From positions 10,909,000-10,972,999 of the forward strand of contig OZ005691.1 in NCBI GenBank assembly GCA_963930775.1: a stretch of DNA of 64,000 nucleotides, in the 5' to 3' direction. The notes beneath the pieces are model-generated. The model was not told the origin of the DNA, ran no database searches, and saw only the letters and a list, made by a program, of their open reading frames with translations. The DNA comes from Cliona cf. orientalis (Eukaryota > Porifera > Demospongiae > Clionaida > Clionaidae). Each line of letters starts with the position of its first letter. Within the stretch, counting starts at the first letter, position 1. Below, piece by piece: positions 1-10,164 of the stretch. The position numbers were made by a program, and so were the translations under genes.

Positions 1-230
1 GCCAGCCCACTCATCCAGTTGGTATATTATTTTCCTCCAACTGGCGAGTGGGTCTCGTAGTAGCCAATACCGGACTACTGCTGTTTCTTGTTCATCAGTA
101 GAGTGGTGAGCAGACTGGAGTTCAGCAAGCTGGGCAGGAGGGATGCCAAGGATGGTTTCATCACGAAAATCATTAATTTCAAACAAGTCCACTCCTCTAA
201 GCTCATGTAGTATGTTGTTGACAGTGAGAG
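1..230 (-). CDS. Copy C, exon 2: death-like domain (partial, runs off window)
   Basis: This is the second exon of the leftmost paralogue. A splice acceptor (AG at 232-231) opens a phase-1 frame beginning ALTVNNILHELRGVDLF and continuing through QLAELQSAHHSTDEQE and RYWLLRDPLASWR to the window edge. It is nearly identical to the complete exons at 17651-17947 and 38344-38637. The pattern of hydrophobic helices with a late Trp (dPLASWR) fits a death-fold domain, which usually mediates homotypic protein-protein contacts. The missing end should lie just left of the window. Family assignment is from pattern recognition. Confidence 0.75.
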
Positions 231-494
231 CTGTAGCATTGGAGGAAGAACAGAAACATACATGCAAGTCATTAATCAGATGTAAAATGATTGCCTACAG
301 GTACACACATAATACTTAATTAGTGTAATTAATTTTATACCACACATCATTAATTTTAAGATAATAAAATAATTTAACTTCACGCTACTATTATAATTGT
401 GCATGATTTTTACATAAAACAGTACATAACGGTATGTTTGCATAAAATAAGAATTAGGAACATAAACTAGTTACTAAGTACATGTACGTGTGTA

Positions 495-1230
495 CAGTGG
501 AACCTGCCTTAGCGGTCACCTGGACAAGGTGGTCACCTCCTTAATACAGCCACATCCTGTAGGTCCCAAACAGCCACAATGCATTTACTATGGAATGCAA
601 CCTGGATAAGACGGCCACCTGCCTATTGCGTATACCAGCCAGTTAGCCAGGTCCCATGGCGTTTACACTAGTATAAATTAGCGGGATTCCGCAAATCGAT
701 TATCCCGCAGCGCTAATTAGCTAAGCGGCCGAAGTCGACGTTTTACGCCTACTGCCGTTCTCAGGCTTGTAAGGATCGTCTTGGATACCAAGACCGACTG
801 CTTGGAGCTTCTCTTTGTATCGATTCTTCGCTTTATTGCTCAGACCTTCGAAATAGTCGCTCGTTTTCGAAAAAAAACTTGATACGTTTCAATACAACAA
901 CATGCAGCAGTTGGCTTTTTTGCCCACAAAGGGTGTGGCAGTAGGCGTCACCCGTGGTACGTCGACTTCTGCCGCTTAGCTAATTAGCGCCGCGGGATAA
1001 TCGATTTGCGGAATCCCTCTGTAGTGGCCACTGTAGGACAGCCCCCAGGGAAATCCCCACTTGGCTGCCAGGTACAATTTGTGGGTTTGTTAGACCACAG
1101 CCCACAGTTGCGTTTGCAACCTCACTTCTCCTACAAGCCACACCCCCTATGTTTTGCATATTACAGCCACCTCTCTAATGCAGCCACAGATATTTGGCCC
1201 AATGGTGACCGCTTTAGACAGGTTCCATTG
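495..1230. mobile_element. Non-autonomous TA-target DNA transposon (pogo/Tc1-mariner-like) in intron 1 of copy C
   Basis: Inverted ends begin CAGTGGAACCTGCCTTAGCG on the left and, reversed, CAATGGAACCTGTCTAAAGCG on the right. The element is flanked by TA at 493-494 and 1231-1232. Copies A (near 18250) and B (near 38950) have the uninterrupted sequence at the same intron position, so this is a clean filled/empty site pair. No transposase ORF is present. A second TIR element (683-1017) is nested inside. The superfamily is inferred from the TA target and the style of the ends. Confidence 0.8.
683..1017. mobile_element. Nested MITE inside the 495-1230 element
   Basis: About 58 bp at each end form a near-perfect inverted repeat starting GGGATTCCGCAAATCGATTA, with arms at about 683-742 and 958-1017. 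The internal part is about 215 bp and has no ORF. I could not define a target duplication. Confidence 0.7.
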
Positions 1231-1541
1231 TACCACCACTGTGTCAATCATGAGCAAACTTAGTGGGTGGAGTCAATGCACAATAACAATGTACTACACG
1301 AAATATCCCTCCAGCAATATGTAACGTCCAAAACAATGAAATTAATTAAGACACACCCACTTTCAGTGGATTACAATAAACACGGTCATGATTATGGTCA
1401 ACAATAACCCAGCAAATGCACCACAAACAAACACAGTGTGTATTTTAGGCTGACAAGACTCTAAGATTCCATGGTCTGGCCTTCCATTATACAAAGCATG
1501 TCACGTGTTGATCTATTGTTGTGTGTCTGATTTCCACTCAC

Positions 1542-1980
1542 CTAGTTTACGTCCTTTAATTATTTCTCCTTCAATTCTCCTCTTTTCTTGTCTCGATAAA
1601 CTGCTAAGGTAGCTCAAATCAGAGTAGGAAATGGGATTTGTGTTTTTCCTTCTCCTTCCACTCTCCTTGGCCCCCCGGGGGCTGGTCTGGGGGGTAGAGG
1701 ATGCCCCGGCATCACTCTCAGAGTCAGATTGTTCCCCTTCCATTCCTGATTCATCACTGTAAGTGTCTTCTTGGCTGGATGTGTAGGCAGCGCTGTGACT
1801 GAGATCGTTAGCCTCGGCAGAGCTGTGAGTGAGTGTGTCAGCCTCCGGGTATTCCTTGTCTTCTGGTTCATTTACTCGATGGCTATTGTCCATGTCCTCG
1901 TCTTTCTCGTCAGCGGGTCCTCCGCTAGCGCCGCCGCTGCTGCCCGGCTCGGCCCCGCAGCTCACATCTCGCTGCTCCAT
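1542..1980 (-). CDS. Copy C, exon 1: N-terminal disordered region
   Basis: The start ATG at 1980 opens MEQRDVSCGAEPGSSGG. The exon runs to a phase-1 donor (G|GTGAGT at 1542/1541), giving 439 nt or 146 codons plus one base. The protein is Ser/Glu/Asp-rich and probably unstructured. It ends in a conserved basic block: SYSDLSYLSSLSRQEKRR followed by IEGEIIKGRKLG. Homologous first exons are at 18563-18979 and 39690-40125. The block just before the splice site is the best conserved part and may form a helix. Function of this region is unknown. Exon 2 of the same gene is at 1-230. Confidence 0.75.
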
Positions 1981-2035
1981 CTCAGTAAACAGCTCTACAA
2001 TTCTCCGACGATAGGGGCAAAAGCCTATGTAGCTA

Positions 2036-2048
2036 GCTATATATAAAC
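2036..2048 (-). promoter_or_regulatory. TATA-like element upstream of copy C
   Basis: On the minus strand a TTTATATATAG stretch lies about 60 bp before the ATG at 1980. It sits next to a block (AGAAGAGAAAATAGTTTATA) that is kept in copy A beyond the 19031-19478 insertion. The conservation makes it a plausible core promoter, but AT-rich motifs are common here and no transcript evidence is available. Confidence 0.3.
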
Positions 2049-2286
2049 TATTTTCTCTTCTAGTGTGCTGGCTGCGGTGCGGTCACGAGATGTTAAGTAG
2101 GGGGAGCACCTCATAATCGTTTTGGTGGGTGGGGCAGCCGGCTGGTGCAGTTAGCTTCGTAAGGTAAAGTCGTCAAGGAATAAACGAGCTGAGGAGAGTA
2201 TCGATCGTATATAGCTATGCAGCATGCAAGATGATCTCTATGAGATCTATAGAATAAAATAATAGTGCATACCAGCCCAAGTGGAG

Positions 2287-3890
2287 CATAAAATTTACGC
2301 AGTGTCTACTGAGCCGGTACCGGAACTCGATTTGACTACCTTAAAGAGCCGGCATAGACAAATGCGCATGCGCACTTGCAACCTGACCGGACTAAGTTTA
2401 AACGGTTACGTCATTAGGTCCCACCCGCTTCACGTGGCGCAGCGCATCGTTGGCCCATGGCCCACTAGCCAGCCAATCCGAGAAGGGTTAAGCCGGGTAC
2501 GAGGCTACTAGCGCTGTTGCCACCGCCAAGTTACGACTTCTTCCCTTGGCCTACACGTTGTTTCTGCAGTGCATCCTGCACACCAATATCCAGCTCTCCC
2601 TGTGCACACATTTAGTACACTGTTATTAAACGTGGAACTTACCATACTTTAATAAATTTATACTGATTGCTGGCCATGATTGGATAGGTAGTTATAATTA
2701 CTGGCATGTCACTGTGTCAAGAAATTTCAAAGGAACGGTACCTATGGGGTGATGACCTTGATGAGTTGCTCTCATCACATGCAAAGGTAACTGTGACTAG
2801 CAATGATCGTCAAAAATCCCAGTCTGGAAATATATTGTTAGCGGAAACGAGAATATCCATACAGATACACAAAATAAGGTAAAAACAGTTTTGGATAGAA
2901 AATAGTCACTTTGATGTTCACTCTTTGCCAAACATGTCCTGCGTGAAGAGGAATTTCATAATATAAACTTCAGTGATTGTTTATGGAAGGTGCATTAAAG
3001 TAACATAACTGTTTATTAAGGACAAATATTCTGAATAGCCAATTATACTAAAATAACAAAATGTAAGGTACACGTATGCACACATACACGTACACATTCA
3101 TGAAGATGTGTACAATTATAACCCAACTCAAGAGTATATACCTAAAGTGGTCAGCAATGGTACTTGGATGTATTCAAGTACATGTAGGTAAACAGGGGTA
3201 ATTTCGTATGCGGGGCAATTCCGTATCCTTGTATCCCCTGTTCCACAATGCGAGCATCTATGAAATAAGCCGGCGGTATACCTAGTAGCTATTGGTAGCT
3301 ATATAGGATGCCTGGAAGCGCAGCGATTACACGCGTTATGTAGCAGAAATAACGAGGATATAAAGTTGCCCCGCATACGAAATTACCCCAACACTTGGAT
3401 GTATTCAAGTACATTACACTGCCATCATTGATTCATGTAATTGTTTAACTAGGCATACAATTTGCAAAAACTGATGACACTGCTACTGTAGAAATTATCT
3501 GCACCTCCACCTACCCCCACTAACCTTAGTAAGATGAGTGCACGTACAGGCTCTGGAAACTCCCTCCTGGCGTGAATATCCATGTTGTATCACTCAAGCC
3601 ATGGCAAAACAGATAGACACATGGTATCCAACCTTCTCTAGCTCTGACTTCCTTTGTTGATGATGTGGTGTGCTTTATTTGGTGGTGTTGTTTATAATAC
3701 TCTGAGTGGTTCAGGGTACAATTTGTGACATGTACTGCAATGCGCTGCGTGAAGGGGGTGGGACCCAATGACGTAACCCTTTTCATCTCGCGCAGGCCGC
3801 AAGTGCGCATGCGCATTTGTCTATGCCGGCTCTTTAAGGTAGTCAAGTCGAGTTCCGGTACCGGCTCAGTAGACACTGCGTAAAATTTAA
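2287..3890. mobile_element. 1.6-kb TIR element, no transposase seen
   Basis: Both ends share an inverted repeat of roughly 150-190 bp containing ACGCAGTGTCTACTGAGCC and AAATGCGCATGCGCACTTGC, at 2287-2455 (plus) and 3735-3890 (minus). The interior has no long ORF and contains a second small inverted-repeat element at 3195-3389. It is therefore a non-autonomous DNA transposon of unassigned superfamily. Confidence 0.75.
3195..3389. mobile_element. Nested 195-bp MITE with 24-bp perfect TIRs
   Basis: The ends are perfect inverted repeats starting GGGGTAATTTCGTATGCGGG (3195-3218 and 3366-3389). A 22-bp direct repeat beginning ACTTGGATGTATTCAAG lies just outside on both sides (3162-3183 and 3393-3414). 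That repeat is longer than a usual target duplication and may be a local duplication that was hit. Confidence 0.75.
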
Positions 3891-3899
3891 CTATAATAG

Positions 3900-4735
3900 A
3901 GTTATTACGTCCAGAGTCCCAATTAACAAATCGATTCGGCCGCTCGATGAGGTAATGATGATGAAATGATTATGATGAAATGTATGATGAAATGATGATG
4001 AAACCTATGATGAAATTGGGGTGAAAACTGCTTCAAAATGTTTAGCGCGCATGACAGGGTGTTGGGATCCAGAATTCGAACCTAGCGTAGAAGAGATCGT
4101 GGACTATCGATGAGATATGGCGATTCTCCCAGTTCGCTTTCTTTGGCGAGCACGCACTCGGGGGGATTTCCCTATTCAGTCTAGCACATGGCAGGTGGAG
4201 GTCACGTCCGGGTCAACCGGCTCAAGCCGCGCGCCCCAATATTGTACGCGTATACGGAGCATGCGCAGTTTCTCAGTGTGTCCTAGTTCGAATTTATGGC
4301 GGCATATTCGTGAGGGACTCTGGACGTAGTCTCTAAGTTTTTCATTACGTCCAGAGTACCAATTAGAAACAAAGAATTCGGCTCTCACTATGATGAAATT
4401 ATGATGAAATGATGATGAAATCTATGATGAAATCTATGATGAAACCTATGATGTAATTGCTGTGAAACTGTTTCAAAATGTTTAGCTCACATGACAGGGT
4501 GTTGGGACCCAGAACTCGAACCTAGCGTAGAAGACATCGTGGACTATCGATGAGATATGGCGATTTTCTTGGTTCGCTTTCTTTGGCGAGCTCGCACTCG
4601 GGGGGATTTCCCTATTCAGTCGAGCACATGGCAGGTGAAGGTCAACCGGCTCAAGCCGCGCGCCCCGATATTGTACGCGTATACGGAGCATGCGCAGTTT
4701 GTTTTTTTTTCTTTTTTTTTTCTTTTTTTCAAGGG
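3900..4735. repeat. Two direct repeats of about 220 bp plus ATGATGAAA short repeats
   Basis: The segment at 4051-4269 is repeated at 4495-4700 (shared landmarks CGTGGACTATCGATGAGATA and CTTTCTTTGGCGAGC). Both are preceded by imperfect ATGATGAAA-type tandem repeats (3950-4020 and 4390-4450). The short ORFs here are repeat-derived, differ in frame between copies and are not convincing genes. Confidence 0.6.
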
Positions 4736-6620
4736 GACCACACACTAAGCAGAAAAAAAAATATCCGGAAACCTCCATATAGTCGAGCTGGAAGCATAGT
4801 ATAGCCATACAATGCAAGCAGGCAGCCTATACTTCAATTTTGATGAAATTGGGTAAAGGTCGTCACGTTTATGTGCGCGCGTGGCCCCGCCCCTCACGTA
4901 GCACGTGGGCGGAAAACATTGCAAACGCATGGCTTCCCTGTACAAACATATGGGGAAACACTTAAAGTGTGATATCTTTAATTCTAAGGTGTGAATCAAA
5001 ATTCCGCTTCCAAGAAATTTCCAGGTGCGATCCATTCTGCGTGCTCATATCAATAGTTTGTCGTGAATGGCTTCCCAGAGTCTCAAACATTATTTAATTA
5101 CATTAAATTCTTTTTTTTTTCTACTTAGTGTATAATTTCTTTTTCAAGGCGACCAGAACACTAAGCAGAAAAAAAATTGTCCAAAAACCACCATATAGTC
5201 GAGCTGGATACATAGTAAAACCATACAATGCAAGCAGGCAGCCTAAATTACAATTTTGTCAAAAATTTGGTAAAGGTCGTCACGTTTATGTGCGCGCGTG
5301 ACCCCGCCCCTCACGTAGCGCGTGGGCGGAAACATTGCAAACGCATGGCTTCCCTGTACAAACATATGGGGAAACTTCAAAGGGCCGTAACTTTAATTGT
5401 AAGGTGTGAATCAAAAATTTGTCCGGTCAAATCTCTAGTTTCGACCCATTCTGCGTGCCCATGTAAAAATTATCTCCCCAAGTGCTCCCAAACCCTCCAT
5501 GAATTACCGTATAGCGGGAAACTTTCGAGGGAGAAAACTTTCACGAATTTCGCGATTTTCCCGCCATCCGCGAAAGTTTTCTCCACGAAATTCTAGGCAT
5601 GCCACACCCATTATGCGACCAGTTTTAACATTCCGCGAAAGTTTTCTCCGCGAAAGGCTCCTTTCCTACTGATCCGCGAAAGTTTTCTCCCTCGAAAATT
5701 TCCCGCTATACGGTAGATTATTTAATTATTTAATTATTTAAATCTTTTTCAAGGAGACCAGAACACTAAGCAGAAAAAAAAAATGTCCAGAAACCACCAC
5801 ATAGTTGAGATGGATGCTTAGTAGAGCCATACAATGCAAGCAGGCAGCCTGTACTCCAATTTTGACCAAATCTGGTAAAGGTCGTCACATTTATGTGCGC
5901 GCGTGGCCCCGCCCCTCACGTAGCGCGTGGGCGGAAAACATTGCAAACGCATGGCTTCCCTGTACAAACATATGGGGAAACTTCAAAGGGCCGTAACTTT
6001 AATTCTAAGGCGTGAATCAAAAATCTGTTCGATCAAATCGCTAGTTTCGACCCATTCTGCATGCCCATGTAAAAATTGTCCCCCCAAGTACTCCCAAACC
6101 CCCCATGAATTAGATTATTTAATTATTTATTTATTTATTTAAATCTTTTTTTTTTTCTACTTAGTGTTTAACAAGGCGACCTGAACACTAAGCAGAAAAA
6201 AAAAATTGTCCAAAAACCACCATATAATCGAGCTGGGTGCATAGTGGAACCATACAATGCAAGCAGGCAGCCTAAATTTCAATTTTGCCAAAAAGTCGGT
6301 AAAGGTCGTCACGTTTATGTGCGCTCGTGGCCCCGCCCCTCACGTAGCGCGTGGGCGGAAACATTGCAAACGCATGGCTTCCTATACAAACATATGGGGA
6401 AACTTCAAAGGGCCGTAACTTTAATTGTAAGGTGTGAATCAAAAATCTGTCCGGTCAAATCTCTAATTTCGACCCATTCTGCGTGCCCATGTAAAAATTA
6501 TCTCCCCAAGTACTCCCAAACCCACCATGAATTAGATTATTTACTTAATTATTTAATATGCTTTTTTTTTTCTACTTAGTGTGTAATTTTTTTCTACTTA
6601 GTGTTTAATTTCTTTTTTTT
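4736..6620 (+). repeat. Four tandem or near-tandem copies of a dispersed repeat
   Basis: Four copies (about 4736-5110, 5150-5720, 5750-6140 and 6170-6590) share the landmarks CACTAAGCAGAAAAAAA, CCATACAATGCAAGCAGGCA and GGCCCCGCCCCTCACGTAGC in the same order, and end in a T-rich CTACTTAGTG segment. The second copy is split by the TA-target MITE at 5507-5713. The 60-120 codon ORFs across the copies are out of register with each other and are not supported as genes. Confidence 0.7.
5507..5713. mobile_element. 207-bp MITE, CCGTATAGCGGGAAA family, TA target duplication
   Basis: The ends are inverted repeats (CCGTATAGCGGGAAA at 5507; TTTCCCGCTATACGG ending at 5713) with TA on both sides (5505-5506 and 5714-5715). 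The neighbouring repeat copy near 6110 reads through the same site with a single TA, giving an empty-site control. The interior repeats GCGAAAGTTTTCTCC. Degenerate members occur at 12436-12629 and 31136-31330. Confidence 0.85.
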
Positions 6621-6974
6621 CTTCTTTTTTTTTTTTTCGAGTAGATGTATTATAATAGAACACAAAAATAGGATATAAGGAAAATGAATATAATTAATTC
6701 AACAGTCAGTCATGAGTGGGAACCTTGCCCATAGAGCAGGCAAGGTCAATAGAGCCTCCACTGATATGATGGTGGTCGGGGTGGTGTCGGGACGATCGAG
6801 ATCCACGAAGACACATGATGGCAGAGCGCAATAGTGAAAAGCTTATTCTACACCTGATCCCTACACCTGATCCACTGCATTGTTAAACTGTAGGACTTCG
6901 CATACTTTGTTGCAATCATTGCAGCCAACCGCTTGCAGACAACTGATGCTACAGTTCCCATGCCTCCAGTGGCA

Positions 6975-7236
6975 CTGATGTCGGTGTGTCCTAGTTCGAA
7001 TTTATGGCGGCGTATTCTGGACGTAGTCTCTAAGTTTTTCATTACTTGCCTAGTAGAAATTTACTTTTCTGCGATTATTAGGTAATGATGACGTAATCTA
7101 TGGTGTGTCGGTGTGTCCTAGTTCGAATTTATGGCGGCGTACTCTGGACGTAGTCTCTAAGTTTTTCATTACTTGCCTAGTAGAAATTTACTTTTCTGCG
7201 GTTATTAGGTAATGATGACGTAATCTATGAGGTAAT
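6975..7236 (+). repeat. Tandem duplication, about 126 bp x 2
   Basis: Two adjacent units begin GTCGGTGTGTCCTAGTTCGA (about 6979 and 7107) and end GGTAATGATGACGTAATCTA. They are nearly identical. The same sequence occurs once more near 4275-4350. No coding content is supported. Confidence 0.7.
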
Positions 7237-8006
7237 TGCCAGAAAATTCAGGGCCTCCGTGGAGCCTTTCTGAGACCTGAAAATCGGTATATATGTACAG
7301 TATCTGACGCATGTATCCAGCGAATACATTATAAGCTGAGCGCTACTTTCTCTGTGAAGTACCGCCGGCCGAACTTCACGCGTTCTCTTGGCTGACGTAA
7401 TCCCGTGGATAAATAAAGCTAGCCTAGTGCTATATAATATAGCACGCACGCTGTGTGCCATGCCGCGACTAACCTGATGTTCAGAAGCTGTCGAGTTCGT
7501 CTCCTGTGATCGAAAATTGTCAGTGTCGAGGTCGAGAGTCGGCCGCGGTCGACTCTCAGACTCCATCTCTGCGATTGAGGCGCCAGTATCAATGTGTGTA
7601 CGCACTATATTGACGACCTTTTACCATATGAACCGTTATGCATGCAGCTACTAGGCAAGTGGTCAAGTTTTCATATTGACACAAAACATTGGCACAATAA
7701 TGATCATAATAGAATGATCATAAGTGAATGAGAACAAAAGGAACAACAATGATGCAATGCTATTCACCAAATAAGTGATAATATTTTAATTCAACGTTAA
7801 GTTTTATTGGAAGTGGAAGAGTGTCAATATCGCTAGACTAAGTACTCTTTAATCAACTTGATAACTTTTCCAGACACAGATTTTGAAGGTTAATATCTGT
7901 AGCATACAATGTCATGCATTGCATCATAACCAGCTATATATATACCTTTAATCTTAATAATTAAACCTCTCCTGACGCCTACAGCAGCATACATATTATA
8001 GCTCAC

Positions 8007-8262
8007 CTTCGAGATATAGCTAATTTCTGGACAACTTTCAGAGCTTCTACTTCCTTAGCCCCCCACAGGGCGAGAGCAACTATCCTCCAAGAGGGTGCAG
8101 GGTGGTGGCTGACAAAATAGGAACTCCAAGCTGTGTGGAGTTGTCTTATGTCATATATACTGCTGTCTCAGCTCCTCTTGCTTGGAGCGTGGTATCTGGA
8201 GATAATGCCCAACAGCTTTTATGTCCTGTACTCCGTCAAGGATACTCGATAGAAGTTAGCCA
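8007..8262 (-). pseudogene. Degenerate copy of the exon-4 death-like domain
   Basis: The minus strand aligns at the DNA level to the exons at 13633-13865 and 35257-35508, with matching blocks around CTCCAAGCAAGAGGAGCTGA and GGAGGATAGTTGCTC. The splice donor (GAAG|GTGAGC) is preserved at 8007. The frame is broken by small indels, including four extra bases just before the donor, and the acceptor is not recognisable. It lies between copy C and copy A and seems to be the remnant of a partial duplication. Confidence 0.6.
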
Positions 8263-9012
8263 ATATCATAGATGTACGTGTGTGCGTGAAGTGGACGTGT
8301 GGTCAATTATTGATCAGTGTTATAGCATCAGCACAATAGACCAATGATGCACTATGGATAGTACTACGATAATATTATTATTATCATGCGAGGCAAGCCT
8401 TCACTCGTGGCATCAGCTGTACTCCAGGGTTTTAGTGATAATTATTTTTAAAATACCTTGGTTTTGAGTCGGTAACTGGGCAGGCTAAGCACAACCAAAT
8501 GACCGAATTAGAGCAGCCTGCGCATGCAGGCTCTCAGTTTGGCCATGATATGATTAATTCTTAACATCCTTGAGTACGGTATTAAAGCTGGAGAAAGGTA
8601 CGTACAGCTCTACCTGTAGCTACAGTGCAACAGTACGTACTGAAAATATAGTGCCAACCGTAAATGATCTGATTACCACTTCCATGGTTACAATTCGAGA
8701 TGAATAAGATCTAAAGTTAGTGTCCATGCATGTATTGTGGTATATAAATATGTTTTTTTTCTCGTAATTAATAAACATAATTTATTATTATTGGTATTAT
8801 TATAATATCATATTGAATAATAAACAATCAAAAGACATAAAGTTGAATGAAAAATAATAATTGCAAAAACTTGTGTATATTACACTAGAGTTATAGACAA
8901 TATAAGACACTGATGTTATATCTATGACACACAATGCCATACAGTAACTAACTCAAATTAATTTGATCTACAAAAAGATTTATGTGTGAAGAATGAATAG
9001 TAAAGGTCAATC
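8263..9012. other. AT-rich intergenic stretch
   Basis: This is the spacer downstream of copy A's last exon. I see only AT-rich sequence with short TATTATTA runs, no repeat arms, and no clear canonical AATAAA signal close behind the stop codon on the minus strand. Confidence 0.4.
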
Positions 9013-9389
9013 TCAACTTAGTAGACAAGTTTTATGCCCACTTCTTTTTGATGAAATATCAACATTAACACCCAAAGTCTCCTTTAAATCTTTAGCAAGT
9101 TGACGTTGTTTGGCCTCCTCCAGAGCATTAAGAACAGTTTCCCATGTAGTGGGAGTACGACCTTTGCCCTCCAGCCATTCGACAAACATGGTACGACAAG
9201 CATCTTCAGCTTTGTGTTCGTTTCTTCGTATCCTCGAAATATCATGGCCTTCAAAATGTAGTCTTGTCGCGATTTTCTCCCAAACATGGGCAACTTTGTC
9301 GATCACGTTCACCCTCTTTCCATTGCCAATGATACTGTCTAGTTCGTGTAGACGAGGCCGACTTGACAGAACTGAGATTGCAGTGTCTC
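9013..9389 (-). pseudogene. Copy A, last exon: C-terminal Death domain
   Basis: The acceptor AG at 9391-9390 opens a phase-1 frame GDTAISVLSSRPRLHELDSI. It continues with DKVAHVWEKIATRLHFEGHD, the acidic-basic helix RIRRNEHKAEDACRTMF and WLEGKGRTPTTWETVLNALE, and stops at 9013. The WEKIATRL...TTWETVLNAL arrangement is typical of a Death domain, which recruits partners through homotypic binding. It is 70-80% similar by eye to the exon at 28406-28743. The exon itself is open, but upstream exons of copy A carry frame-breaking changes, so I class the locus as a probable pseudogene. Confidence 0.7.
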
Positions 9390-9832
9390 CTACACAAAAC
9401 AATCAATATTATAAAACAATGCACAAAAATAATATTATTATTGCCATAGAACAAACATGCATTTAACTAATTCCTGCTGGTAGGGGCAGGATGCAAATCC
9501 TATAGCATCAATCATTGCCGATAATATTGATTGTAGATTGTAAGCGAACTACACTCAGTCCAGGTAGCAGATGATACTCTTAGACTAGATTATCTCTGAT
9601 AATGGCTTAGTTGCTACCGCAGAGGAAATTTTTGAAATTTTTGAAGGTAATGCACAAAATAAGTGCAGTTATACCATAAGTATCCGGCATGAATCATTGA
9701 TTGCACGCTTCTGTGAATCGGTAAAAATAATAACAACGATCACCTATCTGCAACAGCTATTATAGCTACAGTACTTATATGTGCATCATCACCTTAGGGA
9801 TTAAAAGTTAATAATTATTGAGTGTGACTCAC

Positions 9833-9901
9833 CCCTGGCAGCATCTAATTCTGGTTGCACATCTCCGTGTGACACACCACTCTGTCCAGCAGCTACCGTT
9901 C
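9833..9901 (-). pseudogene. Copy A, linker exon 7 (23 codons)
   Basis: A short phase-1/phase-1 exon (69 nt) encodes GTVAAGQSGVSHGDVQPELD and a few more residues. It lies between AAG at the 3' splice site (9902) and the donor G|GTGAGT (9833/9832). Frame and phase fit the exons on both sides. It is a low-complexity linker and has no counterpart in copy B, where the large exon splices straight to the Death exon across an 85-bp intron. Confidence 0.6.
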
Positions 9902-9992
9902 CTTAACGATTAGAAGAAATTAGCATGTAAATAAACAAGCACAATTTTAAGTAGCTACTGTGAAAACTAAATCACTATTGACCCATACTTAC

Positions 9993-10085
9993 CAGTTTTA
10001 ACTGTCTGCTTGATGCCACTGTTAGGATTAGATTCTGATCCGTGTAAACACACTTTGCTTACAGGTGAAGAGCAATCCACGTCAT
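9993..10085 (-). pseudogene. Copy A, linker exon 6 (31 codons)
   Basis: A 93-nt phase-1 exon encodes DVDCSSPVSKVCLHGSESNP then NSGIKQTVKT. The acceptor is TTTAG (ending at 10086) and the donor G|GTAAGT (9993/9992). The Ser-rich linker lies between the GTPase exon and the Death exon. It is absent from copy B. Splice calls are from sequence only. Confidence 0.6.
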
Positions 10086-10164
10086 CTAAATAATATAATT
10101 ATATAGATAGATGATAAAGTACAGGTAGCTGAGAGATATCAAGAATATAGCTCGTTACACATAC

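Noticed and set aside
4060..4090. Box-B-like GAATTCGAACC, considered as tRNA or SINE promoter
   Set aside because: No matching A box, no acceptor stem pairing and no CCA-like 3' end; it belongs to the duplicated 220-bp repeat.
5228..6579. Plus-strand ORFs of 60-120 codons in the four-copy repeat
   Set aside because: They start in different frames in each copy and share only repeat sequence; one spans a MITE insertion.
7225..7605. 126-codon minus-strand ORF starting MRTHIDTGASIAEMESESRP
   Set aside because: No recognisable domain; it overlaps a tandem duplication at its end. The first 45 codons end at a donor-like CAG|GTTAGT and could be a first exon, but nothing downstream supports it.
9110..9466. 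118-codon plus-strand ORF
   Set aside because: It is antisense to the Death-domain exon of copy A and lacks any pattern of its own.
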